Below, in pieces: positions 1 through 4,927 of a DNA stretch of 5,601 nt. This stretch comes from Planctomycetaceae bacterium. GTDB taxonomy: Bacteria > Planctomycetota > Planctomycetia > Isosphaerales > Isosphaeraceae. The notes under the pieces are model-generated. The model was not told the origin of the DNA and searched no databases. It worked only from the letters and a program-made list of their open reading frames with translations. The stretch lies in assembly GCA_019232645.1 (NCBI GenBank), contig JAFANO010000487.1, positions 1 through 5,601 on the forward strand, given 5' to 3'. A program made the translations under genes and the position numbers. The stretch's first letter is position 1. The number at the start of each line of letters is the position of its first letter.

Positions 1-42
1 CGGATCGCGTCGTCCCATCATCCCCTCAGGCCACAGCATCCC

Positions 43-65
43 GACGGCGCGTCGCCAGCGCCGTC
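43..65. repeat. GC-rich inverted repeat (7-bp arms)
   Basis: GACGGCG at 43-49 is the exact reverse complement of CGCCGTC at 59-65, with a 9-base spacer. It could form a stem-loop in RNA from either strand. No T tract follows on either strand, so it is not a standard intrinsic terminator. Inverted repeats of this size arise by chance in GC-rich DNA. Confidence 0.3.
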
Positions 66-131
66 TCTCCGGCTCATTCTACGGCCCACTCGTCCCGCGA
101 GAAGGCATGGAGGCACGTGTCGAGGATCGGG

Positions 132-152
132 GATGAATCCGCGCGATTCATC
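132..152. repeat. Perfect 21-bp palindrome, candidate operator
   Basis: GATGAATC (132-139) and GATTCATC (145-152) are exact reverse complements around the 5-base spacer CGCGC. The arms contain 10 A/T bases of 16 in total, unlike the GC-rich surroundings, so a chance match is less likely than for the GC hairpins. It lies 163 bp before the ATG of the DUF1559 gene. Size and symmetry fit the operator of a dimeric helix-turn-helix regulator, but no such regulator is visible nearby and no T tract follows to support a terminator. The regulatory role is inference. Confidence 0.4.
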
Positions 153-314
153 GTCATTCGGAGGACGGCTTATCGGGAATATTCGTTTTCTCCGCCCGAA
201 TTTCCGAGGTCCTCCCTCACCACATCGCGCCGTCAGTCATAATTCAAGCGGGACAAGACCGGTCTTTCCAGATGGAACCCCGCGCCGAGTTGGCGCACTG
301 GAAGGGGGTCACTC

Positions 315-1406
315 ATGCAAGACCCACAGAAGTCCGGGCCGCGCCTCGGGCATGCCGGAGTGCGCCGGTCGGGGTTCACGCTCATTGAGCTCTTGGTGGT
401 GATTGCGATCATCGCGGTGCTGATCGCCCTGCTCTTGCCGGCGGTGCAGGCGGCGCGCGAGGCGGCCCGCCGGTTGCAGTGCCTCAACAACCTGAAGCAG
501 ATCGGCCTGGCGCTGCACAACTATCACGACGCGGTCGGGTGTCTTCCCTGGGGACAGGGCGAAGGAGAGAAATGGCAAGACTGGTCGGCGCATTCGCAGT
601 TGCTCCCCTACCTGGAGCAGGGGGCCCTCTTCAACGCGCTCAATTTCAGCACGCTGGTCGTCAACGGCTGTCGCCCGGACGGGAAATGTCCCGAGAATTC
701 GACGGCGAAAAATAGCCAGATCAACATCTTCCTCTGCCCCTCCGACCTCAACCGCCTGACGACTCCGGAGGGCCACAACAACTACGTGGCCTGTAGCGGC
801 TCGGGGGCCGATACGACCGCCCAGCGTGGCCCCTTCATGGGCCCGTTCCTCGGACCGGACCCGAATAATCGAGCCAACGCCCAGGTCCTCTCGTTCCGCG
901 ACATCACCGACGGCCTGAGCCAGTCCGCAGCCTTCAGCGAGAAGGTCAAGGGGATCGGCAGTAGCAACGTCCACGACTCCGTGAAGCCCACCTCTTTCGT
1001 CGTCCAGCTGGACGAGCCCGCGAACCCCAGCGAACCGGACCTTTACTCCCAGCTGTGCCTGGCGCAAGATCCGGCCACGGCCACTCCGGCGAGCGGTTGG
1101 GGTTATACCGACGGTTTGGGGGGTGGGACGGGCGGAAGCTGGGCCATCGGCTACCCGGTCCACACTCGATACACCCACGTAATGCCCCCCAACACGTGGA
1201 GCTGCGACTGGGGCAACGAGAGCAACGGCATCCAAGGCACCCTCACGGGAGGCGCCCACACGGCCAGCAGTCACCACCCGGGCGTCGTCAACGTCCTGTT
1301 CTGCGACGGCTCGATCAAGGCAATCAAGGATAGCATCAGTCTCTCGGTCTGGTGGGCGCTTGGCACGATCGGCAAAGGCGAGGTCGTCTCGGCCGATACC
1401 TATTGA
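315..1406 (+). CDS. DUF1559 domain-containing protein with type IV pilin-like N-terminal methylation motif
   Basis: This 363-residue protein belongs to the DUF1559 family, which is expanded in planctomycetes; its biochemical role is unknown. The N-terminus is a class III signal: basic residues (R17, R18), then a prepilin peptidase site between G20 and F21, with FTLIE giving the usual glutamate at +5 (E25). A hydrophobic helix spans about 22-43 and runs into the family's conserved QAAREAARR and CLNNLKQIGLALHNYHD segments (about 45-72). FLCPSD sits at 139-144. The C-terminus carries the H-X9-DG signature (H321, D331, G332) and ends in a GEVVSADTY tail typical of the family, so the gene looks complete. 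The protein has nine cysteines. The start is fixed by GAAGGGGG (301-308) six bases before the ATG and by a leader of normal length. It probably sits in the membrane as a pseudopilin with a periplasmic globular domain. No prepilin peptidase or secretion ATPase gene is nearby. Family assignment is secure; function is not. Confidence 0.95.
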   Translation: MQDPQKSGPRLGHAGVRRSGFTLIELLVVIAIIAVLIALLLPAVQAAREAARRLQCLNNLKQIGLALHNYHDAVGCLPWGQGEGEKWQDWSAHSQLLPYLEQGALFNALNFSTLVVNGCRPDGKCPENSTAKNSQINIFLCPSDLNRLTTPEGHNNYVACSGSGADTTAQRGPFMGPFLGPDPNNRANAQVLSFRDITDGLSQSAAFSEKVKGIGSSNVHDSVKPTSFVVQLDEPANPSEPDLYSQLCLAQDPATATPASGWGYTDGLGGGTGGSWAIGYPVHTRYTHVMPPNTWSCDWGNESNGIQGTLTGGAHTASSHHPGVVNVLFCDGSIKAIKDSISLSVWWALGTIGKGEVVSADTY

Positions 1407-1592
1407 TCCGTCCAGTCGGGCGCGGCGAGCGCGATCTGGCGATCGGCCCCCATCGGCATGACCCCCCGGAGCCAGAGGTGGTCGTCCACGGAGACCACCC
1501 GCTTGATCCTGCCACCAAACAGGGGATGGCCGATTGGCGGGGAAACAGGATTGTTGAACGTTGCCAGAGGGACCTCGAGCTCGGCGGCGCCC

Positions 1593-1619
1593 CGCCCGGG
1601 AGATTCTCGATCCCGGGTG
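1593..1619. repeat. Inverted repeat around two CCCGGG sites
   Basis: CCCGGGA (1595-1601) and TCCCGGG (1611-1617) are exact reverse complements separated by nine bases. In plus-strand RNA the stem can extend to 1593-1619 through a G-U and a C-G pair, giving 9 base pairs. It lies about 190 bp after the DUF1559 stop and about 110 bp before the importer operon. With no T run after it, a terminator role is weak; it may be a chance GC-rich structure. Confidence 0.3.
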
Positions 1620-1710
1620 CCTCGAATGTATCGCCAGCGGACGTAACGTGATACTGTCTCCTTGGGGCCGCCCGATGCGCCGGTCTCGACGATCCGCAAA
1701 GCCCGGGCCT

Positions 1711-1719
1711 GAGGAGGGG
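1711..1719 (+). promoter_or_regulatory. Strong Shine-Dalgarno sequence of the ABC ATPase gene
   Basis: GAGGAGGGG ends eight bases before the ATG at 1728 and contains a full AGGAGG core. It selects this ATG over the in-frame alternatives and marks the first gene of the importer operon as well translated. Confidence 0.75.
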
Positions 1720-1727
1720 ATCGCCCG

Positions 1728-2501
1728 ATGTCCGCAACGCCCGCCGTCGCCTGGCGCGAGGTCTGCAAGTCGTATCCCGACGGCCATCAGGCGCTGCGCG
1801 GGGTGAGCCTGGAGGTCGCGGCGGGCGAGTGCCTGGCCGTCCTGGGCACGAGCGGCTCGGGCAAGACGACGCTCCTGAAGATGGTCAATCGGCTGATCGA
1901 GCCGACCTCGGGCGCGGTCCTGGTGCGCGACGTGCCGACGTCGGAGTGGGAGCCGATCGCGCTCCGGCGATCGATCGGCTACGTCATCCAGGACGCCGGG
2001 CTGATGCCGCACCTCGACATCCTGGCCAATGTCGGCCTGGGACTCCGGGTCCAAGGGCGGCCCCGGGCGGAGCGCGACGAGGAGGCGCGCGAACGCCTGG
2101 AGCTGGTCGGGCTCGATCCGTCGCGGTTCGCGCGGTTGAGGCCGCATCAGCTCAGCGGCGGCCAGCGGCAGCGGGTCGGGGTCGCCCGAGCCCTGGCCGC
2201 CGACCCCGACCTGATCCTGATGGACGAGCCCTTCGGGGCGCTCGACCCGATCACCCGGCGCGAGCTCCAGGATGAGTTCCGCCGCCTCCAGCGGCGGCTG
2301 GGCAAGACCGTGGTCTTCGTCACCCACGACATCCGCGAGGCCTGCCGGATCGCCGACCGCCTGGCCCTGGTCGCCCACGGCCGGCTGGTCCAGCACGGCC
2401 GGGCCGTCGACCTGCTCGAGCGGCCGACGCACGACTTCGTCCGTGCCTTCTTCCGTGAGGCCGAGGCCATCGACGCAGTCACGGAGAAGGAAGGACCATG
2501 A
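1728..2501 (+). CDS. ABC transporter ATP-binding protein, osmoprotectant/quaternary-amine (OpuCA/ProV/EgtV-like) type
   Basis: This 257-residue cytoplasmic ATPase should power the import complex made with the next gene. All nucleotide-binding elements are present: Walker A GTSGSGKTT (40-48), Q-loop glutamine Q88 in YVIQDAGLMPH, signature LSGGQRQRV (142-150), Walker B LILMDEP (162-168) with catalytic E167, D-loop ALD (171-173) and switch histidine H200 in VTHD. The segment after the Q-loop (GLMPHLDILANVGL) and the end of the protein (HDFVRAFF) are characteristic of the glycine betaine/carnitine/choline subfamily. ProV and OpuCA normally carry two C-terminal CBS domains that sense ionic strength or c-di-AMP; this protein stops about 15 residues after HDFVRAFF and has none, as in shorter YehX- or EgtV-type ATPases. 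Import activity is therefore probably not gated by CBS-mediated osmosensing. Its stop overlaps the next start by 4 bp (ATGA), indicating translational coupling. The ABC family call is certain; the substrate is not. Confidence 0.95.
   Translation: MSATPAVAWREVCKSYPDGHQALRGVSLEVAAGECLAVLGTSGSGKTTLLKMVNRLIEPTSGAVLVRDVPTSEWEPIALRRSIGYVIQDAGLMPHLDILANVGLGLRVQGRPRAERDEEARERLELVGLDPSRFARLRPHQLSGGQRQRVGVARALAADPDLILMDEPFGALDPITRRELQDEFRRLQRRLGKTVVFVTHDIREACRIADRLALVAHGRLVQHGRAVDLLERPTHDFVRAFFREAEAIDAVTEKEGP
2487..2491 (+). promoter_or_regulatory. Internal Shine-Dalgarno for the permease/binding-protein gene
   Basis: AAGGA lies six bases before the ATG at 2498, inside the last codons of the ATPase gene, in a purine-rich run (GGAGAAGGAAGGA). 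Together with the ATGA overlap it supports this start and coupled translation of the two importer subunits. Confidence 0.65.
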
Positions 2502-4051
2502 CCGGCCTGCTCGACCTGGCCTGGTCGGAGCGCCGCGCGCTGCTGGCGGCGACCGCCGCGCACCTCGACCTGGTCGTCGAAGCGCTGGCTCTGGCCGTCG
2601 CGCTGGGCGTGCCGCTCGGCATCCTGGCCACGCGGTCCCGCGCCGCCGAGCGCGCGGTCGTCGGCCTGGCCAACGTGCTCCAGACGGTCCCGAGCCTGGC
2701 GCTGCTCGGGTTCCTGTTGAGCGTCTTCGGCGGCCAGATCGGCAAGCCCCCCGCGCGCGCGGCGCTGGTCGTCTACGCGCTGCTGCCGATCATCAAGAAC
2801 ACGATCCTCGGCCTCCGGAGCATCGACCGGGGCGTGGCCGAGGCCGCGCTCGGGCTGGGCATGACCGCCTGGCAGCGCCTGACGGTCGTCGAGCTTCCCC
2901 TGGCCGTGCCGATCCTGCTGGGGGGCGTCCGGGTCGCGACCGTCGCCTCGGTCGGCATGGCGACCATCGCGGCCGCCATCGGCGCCAAGGGGCTGGGGAG
3001 CTACATCTTCCGGGGGGTCGCGCTGGCCGACACCCGGCTGATCCTGCTCGGCTCGATCCCCGCGGCGCTGCTGGCCCTGGCCTGCGACGCCGCGCTGGGC
3101 GAAATCGAGCGCGCCCTCGACCCGACCCGCCCGAGGCACTCGCGTCCCCGGGCCGCGCTGGCCATCGTGGCGGTCCTGGGGCTGCTGGGCCTGGCGGCCT
3201 GGGGCTGGTGGGCCGACCGCCCGGCGTGGTCGCGGGGCCCGTCGATCGTCATCGGCTCGAAGGACGGCGGCGAGATGCTCCTGCTCGGCCACATGCTCGC
3301 CGACCTGGTCGAGGCCCACGCCGGCGTGACGGTCGATCGCCGCTTCAACCTGGGCGGCACGCTCGTCTGCTACAACGCACTGCGGCGGGGCGGGCTCGAC
3401 GCCTATCTCGAGTACACCGGCACCGCCCTGACGACCATCCTGAAGGAACCGCCGCGGAACGACCCGGCCGGGGTGCTTGGGCGCGTCCGCGAGGCCCTGG
3501 CCCGGCGCGACGGCGTCGCCTGCCTCGACCCGCTCGGCTTCGAGAACACGTTCGTTCTGCTGATGCGCCGCGAGCAGGCCGAGCGGCTCAAGGTCCGGAC
3601 GATCTCCGACCTGCGCCGGCACCTCGGGACGATCCGCCCCGGGTTCGGGCCCGAGTTCATGAACCGGCCCGACGGCTATCCGGGCCTGGTCGAGGCCTAC
3701 GGCCTGGACTTCGCACGCGCCCCGCGCGAGATGGACCGCAACCTCCTCTATCAGGCCGTCGCGCAGGGCTCGATCGACCTGGCCGCGGGCGACTCGACCG
3801 ACGGCCGGATCGTCGCGCTCGACCTGGTCGAGCTGGAGGACGACCGCCGCTACTTCCCTCCCTACGAGGCCGTCCCCTTGGTCCGCCAGGAGACCCTGCG
3901 GCGCCACCCCGCCCTGTCGAGGGCACTGAACCGGCTCGCGGGCAAAATCGACGCCCGGACGATGCGACGGCTCAATCACGAGGTCGATGGCTTCCGCCGC
4001 GATCCGGCGACGGTCGCGCGCGAGTTCCTCCGCTCACTGGGTCTGCTGTAG
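2498..4051 (+). CDS. Fused ABC permease and substrate-binding protein, OpuCB-OpuCC / EgtU-like
   Basis: This 517-residue protein joins the membrane and binding subunits of a compatible-solute-type importer. Residues 1-205 form the permease, with hydrophobic helices near 26-44, 58-78, 86-104, 134-163 and 181-199 and an EAA loop (EAALGLGMTAWQR, 115-127) that docks on the ATPase. NVLQTVPSLALLGF (59-72) is typical of the ProW/OpuCB family. A basic linker leads to a further membrane helix (about 218-238) that tethers the C-terminal domain outside the membrane, replacing a signal peptide or lipobox. Residues 249-517 are an OpuAC-type binding domain: IVIGSKDGGE (250-259), FNLGGTLVCYNAL (283-295), the DAYLEYTGTAL segment (301-311), STDGRI (433-438), and YFPPYEAVPLVR (452-463). 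Aromatics Y303, Y306, Y418, Y452 and Y456 are candidates for cation-pi contacts. Substrates known for this architecture include glycine betaine, choline and, for EgtU, ergothioneine; the sequence alone does not choose. The gene looks intact at both ends. Confidence 0.93.
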   Translation: MTGLLDLAWSERRALLAATAAHLDLVVEALALAVALGVPLGILATRSRAAERAVVGLANVLQTVPSLALLGFLLSVFGGQIGKPPARAALVVYALLPIIKNTILGLRSIDRGVAEAALGLGMTAWQRLTVVELPLAVPILLGGVRVATVASVGMATIAAAIGAKGLGSYIFRGVALADTRLILLGSIPAALLALACDAALGEIERALDPTRPRHSRPRAALAIVAVLGLLGLAAWGWWADRPAWSRGPSIVIGSKDGGEMLLLGHMLADLVEAHAGVTVDRRFNLGGTLVCYNALRRGGLDAYLEYTGTALTTILKEPPRNDPAGVLGRVREALARRDGVACLDPLGFENTFVLLMRREQAERLKVRTISDLRRHLGTIRPGFGPEFMNRPDGYPGLVEAYGLDFARAPREMDRNLLYQAVAQGSIDLAAGDSTDGRIVALDLVELEDDRRYFPPYEAVPLVRQETLRRHPALSRALNRLAGKIDARTMRRLNHEVDGFRRDPATVAREFLRSLGLL

Positions 4052-4143
4052 GATCGGCGACGATCGCGCCCGAAGGCTCGCGCGCCAGCTCGCTTGGCCC
4101 CTGGCGATCGGCCTGCTGGGCCCGTGGACCATCTTCTATGCAT

Positions 4144-4172
4144 TCCGGATCTTTTGTGCACTTTGTCCGGAT
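4144..4172. repeat. TCCGGAT direct repeat, 22-bp period
   Basis: TCCGGAT occurs at 4144-4150 and 4166-4172, two helical turns apart, flanking an AT-rich segment centred on the palindrome GTGCAC (4156-4161). Because TCCGGA is itself palindromic, the pair also reads as an inverted repeat. This spacing could suit cooperative protein binding or mark an insertion remnant; both are inference. Confidence 0.35.
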
Positions 4173-4177
4173 TTCAC

Positions 4178-4200
4178 ATTTGAGATTTCCAATTTCAAAT
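4178..4200. repeat. AT-rich inverted repeat (10-bp stem, 3-base loop)
   Basis: ATTTGAGATT (4178-4187) pairs with AATTTCAAAT (4191-4200) around the loop TCC, with one position that is G-U in plus-strand RNA and mismatched in DNA. In GC-rich DNA such an AT-rich near-palindrome is unlikely by chance. It could be part of a dispersed repeat, a small mobile-element end, or a weak bidirectional terminator between convergent genes. It lacks a GC-rich stem, so it is not a classical intrinsic terminator. Confidence 0.45.
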
Positions 4201-4236
4201 CAGCAGATCGGTGCACGAAATTCCTGGGATCCGTAT

Positions 4237-4264
4237 CCCTCCCTCCCCCCGAAAGGAGGAAAGG
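4237..4264 (-). terminator. Possible terminator hairpin downstream of rnhA
   Basis: Starting nine bases after the rnhA stop, minus-strand RNA reads CCUUUCCUCC, an 8-base loop, then GGAGGGAGGG. These arms pair over 10 positions with two G-U wobbles; plus-strand RNA would have two A-C mismatches at these positions, so the structure favours the rnhA transcript. No U tract follows. A second small hairpin, GGGAT-4-ATCCC (4226-4239), overlaps its outer edge. Position supports a 3'-end role, but the missing U tract keeps confidence low. Confidence 0.35.
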
Positions 4265-4273
4265 ACCGAAGTC

Positions 4274-4762
4274 TCAGCCCCGCGACTCGGCCATCAATGC
4301 CCGGTAGGCGGCGACGGCCATCCGGTCGCACGCCTCGTTCTCCGGGTGGCCGTTGTGGCCCAGGACGAACGAGACCTTGACCTGATGACGCGCCAGGAGT
4401 TCGTCGAGCCGCTGCCAGAGATCGAGGTTCACGACCGGCTTGAATTGGGCGCCTTGCTTGCGTCGCCATCCCTGCGCCTTCCACTTGGGCATCCAGTCGC
4501 GGATCCCCTTGCCGACGTACTCGCTGTCGGTGACCAGCTCGACCCCGCAGGGGCGTTTCAAGCTGGCCAGCCCCTCGATGACGCCTGTCAACTCCATCCG
4601 GTTATTGGTGGTCGCGGGCTCCGCCCCCGACGCCTCGAGGACCTTGCCGCTGGCCGGATGTTTCAGGATGTACGCCCAGCCCCCGGGGCCGGGGTTGCCG
4701 CTGCATGCGCCGTCGGTGAAGAGCTGCACCCGATCGGCCGGCGCTTTGGAATCCGTTGCCAT
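4274..4762 (-). CDS. rnhA: Ribonuclease HI
   Basis: This 162-residue enzyme cleaves the RNA strand of RNA-DNA hybrids, removing R-loops and Okazaki-primer RNA in the cytoplasm. The four metal-binding acidic residues of RNase HI are present: D17 in LFTDGACSGNPGPGGW, E57 in NNRMELTG, D79 in VTDSEYV and D146 in NEACDRMAV. The flexible catalytic histidine corresponds to H136 in GHNGHPENEACD (E. coli H124 and D134 have the same ten-residue spacing). The basic handle region is represented by WMPKWKAQGWRRKQG (90-104), so this is the handle-containing bacterial type 1 form. Length is close to the 155 residues of the E. coli enzyme and there is no N-terminal hybrid-binding domain. The ATG is supported by GAGGGG on the minus strand (4771-4776), eight bases upstream. 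It lies 165 bp downstream of lexA on the same strand and may be cotranscribed with it. Confidence 0.97.
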   Translation of the reverse strand: MATDSKAPADRVQLFTDGACSGNPGPGGWAYILKHPASGKVLEASGAEPATTNNRMELTGVIEGLASLKRPCGVELVTDSEYVGKGIRDWMPKWKAQGWRRKQGAQFKPVVNLDLWQRLDELLARHQVKVSFVLGHNGHPENEACDRMAVAAYRALMAESRG

Positions 4763-4770
4763 GAGACGAT

Positions 4771-4776
4771 CCCCTC
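4771..4776 (-). promoter_or_regulatory. Shine-Dalgarno sequence of rnhA
   Basis: On the minus strand GAGGGG ends eight bases before the rnhA ATG. It fixes this start and shows that rnhA has its own ribosome-binding site whether or not it is cotranscribed with lexA. Confidence 0.6.
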
Positions 4777-4836
4777 ACGCGGCGGGAACGACGGTGAACA
4801 CGCCCTCGGCCCCGGCCGGTCCCGGAGGATTCGGAT

Positions 4837-4858
4837 CACGCCGTCGGGGGGAGGCGTG
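4837..4858. repeat. Inverted repeat in the lexA-rnhA gap
   Basis: CACGCC (4837-4842) and GGCGTG (4853-4858) are exact reverse complements around a 10-base G-rich spacer (C-rich in the lexA-strand RNA). It lies about 70 bases after the lexA stop. In the minus-strand transcript the hairpin is not followed by a U tract, so read-through into rnhA is plausible and the structure may be incidental. Confidence 0.3.
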
Positions 4859-4890
4859 GATTGTCGCGTGACATGGGTCGCTCCCCCGTT

Positions 4891-4909
4891 GACCACGATC
4901 CGACCACGA
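4891..4909. repeat. Direct repeat GACCACGA, 11-bp period, between lexA and rnhA
   Basis: GACCACGA occurs at 4891-4898 and 4902-4909 with a 3-base gap, so the copies lie about one helical turn apart. They start 18 bases downstream of the lexA stop and about 130 bases upstream of the rnhA start. Tandem half-sites one turn apart are a common regulator-binding arrangement, so this may belong to a promoter for rnhA; no regulator is known. Confidence 0.35.
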
Positions 4910-4927
4910 CGCTGGGGGGTGCCAGGA

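Larger units (their letters stand above)
1..314. other. 5' non-coding region ahead of the DUF1559 gene
   Basis: I find no supportable gene here. One plus frame is open from the window edge to 402, another to about 240 and a third to about 136, but none has a recognisable protein, a start with a ribosome-binding site, or consistent third-position GC bias. An unseen gene could end in the first 130 bases. The stretch from about 165 to 245 is less GC-rich than its surroundings and contains GAATATTC (177-184) and CATAAT (238-243), the latter resembling a sigma-70 -10 element without a good -35 partner. The promoter of the downstream gene probably lies here, but I cannot place it. Confidence 0.5.
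1407..1727. other. Intergenic region with a possible minus-strand gene remnant
   Basis: No convincing gene is present. A minus-strand frame ends at a TAG at 1400-1402 and is open back into the next gene. Between 1403 and 1558 its codons show about 69, 46 and 81 percent GC at positions one, two and three (hand count), a pattern expected of real coding DNA in a GC-rich genome. Its residues include GGRIKRVVSVDDHLWLRG, which I do not recognise. The only in-frame starts are an ATG at 1766-1768 inside the downstream gene and a TTG at 1697-1699, and the TTG has no Shine-Dalgarno sequence. A decayed gene end is the best reading, but chance open frame is possible. The promoter of the importer operon should also lie here; I see no clear -35/-10 pair. 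Confidence 0.3.
4052..4273. other. Convergent intergenic region with an AT-rich island
   Basis: This separates the plus-strand importer operon from the minus-strand rnhA. The first 90 bases are GC-rich and, in the frame one base off the importer, encode a basic stretch followed by a hydrophobic run (LAWPLAIGLLGPWTIFYAF, 4089-4145) with high third-position GC but no start codon, as if the front end of a lost membrane protein gene. From about 4130 to 4225 base composition shifts abruptly to AT-rich, with repeats and a hairpin listed separately. No tRNA or other RNA gene was recognised, and no plus-strand terminator with a T tract follows the importer. Confidence 0.4.

Noticed and set aside
238..243. 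CATAAT as a -10 promoter element for the DUF1559 gene
   Set aside because: No acceptable -35 hexamer lies 16-18 bases upstream, and planctomycete promoter consensus is poorly known, so I did not call a promoter.
133..402. Plus-strand 89-residue frame starting in the DUF1559 leader
   Set aside because: It overlaps the pseudopilin signal peptide out of frame, has no Shine-Dalgarno sequence and no recognisable sequence.
309..2432. 707-residue minus-strand open frame opposite the DUF1559 and ATPase genes
   Set aside because: It is antisense to two clear genes and rich in Arg, Ala, Gly, Pro and Asp with no domain. Such frames arise from stop-codon scarcity in GC-rich DNA.
2147..3979. 610-residue minus-strand open frame opposite the importer genes
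   Set aside because: Low-complexity composition (Gln, Asp, Arg, Gly rich), no start signal, and complete overlap with recognised transporter genes.
4052..4273. Search for a tRNA or a classical intrinsic terminator after the importer operon
   Set aside because: No cloverleaf with a T-loop motif and no GC-rich hairpin followed by a T tract on the plus strand was found.
2272..4380. 702-residue plus-strand open frame overlapping the importer genes
   Set aside because: Arg/Ala/Pro/Gly-rich out-of-frame shadow of the ATPase and permease genes with no recognisable domain.
4663..4896. Short minus-strand frame bridging the lexA-rnhA gap
   Set aside because: No ribosome-binding site, overlaps rnhA out of frame, and shows no coding-like pattern; the gap is better read as non-coding.
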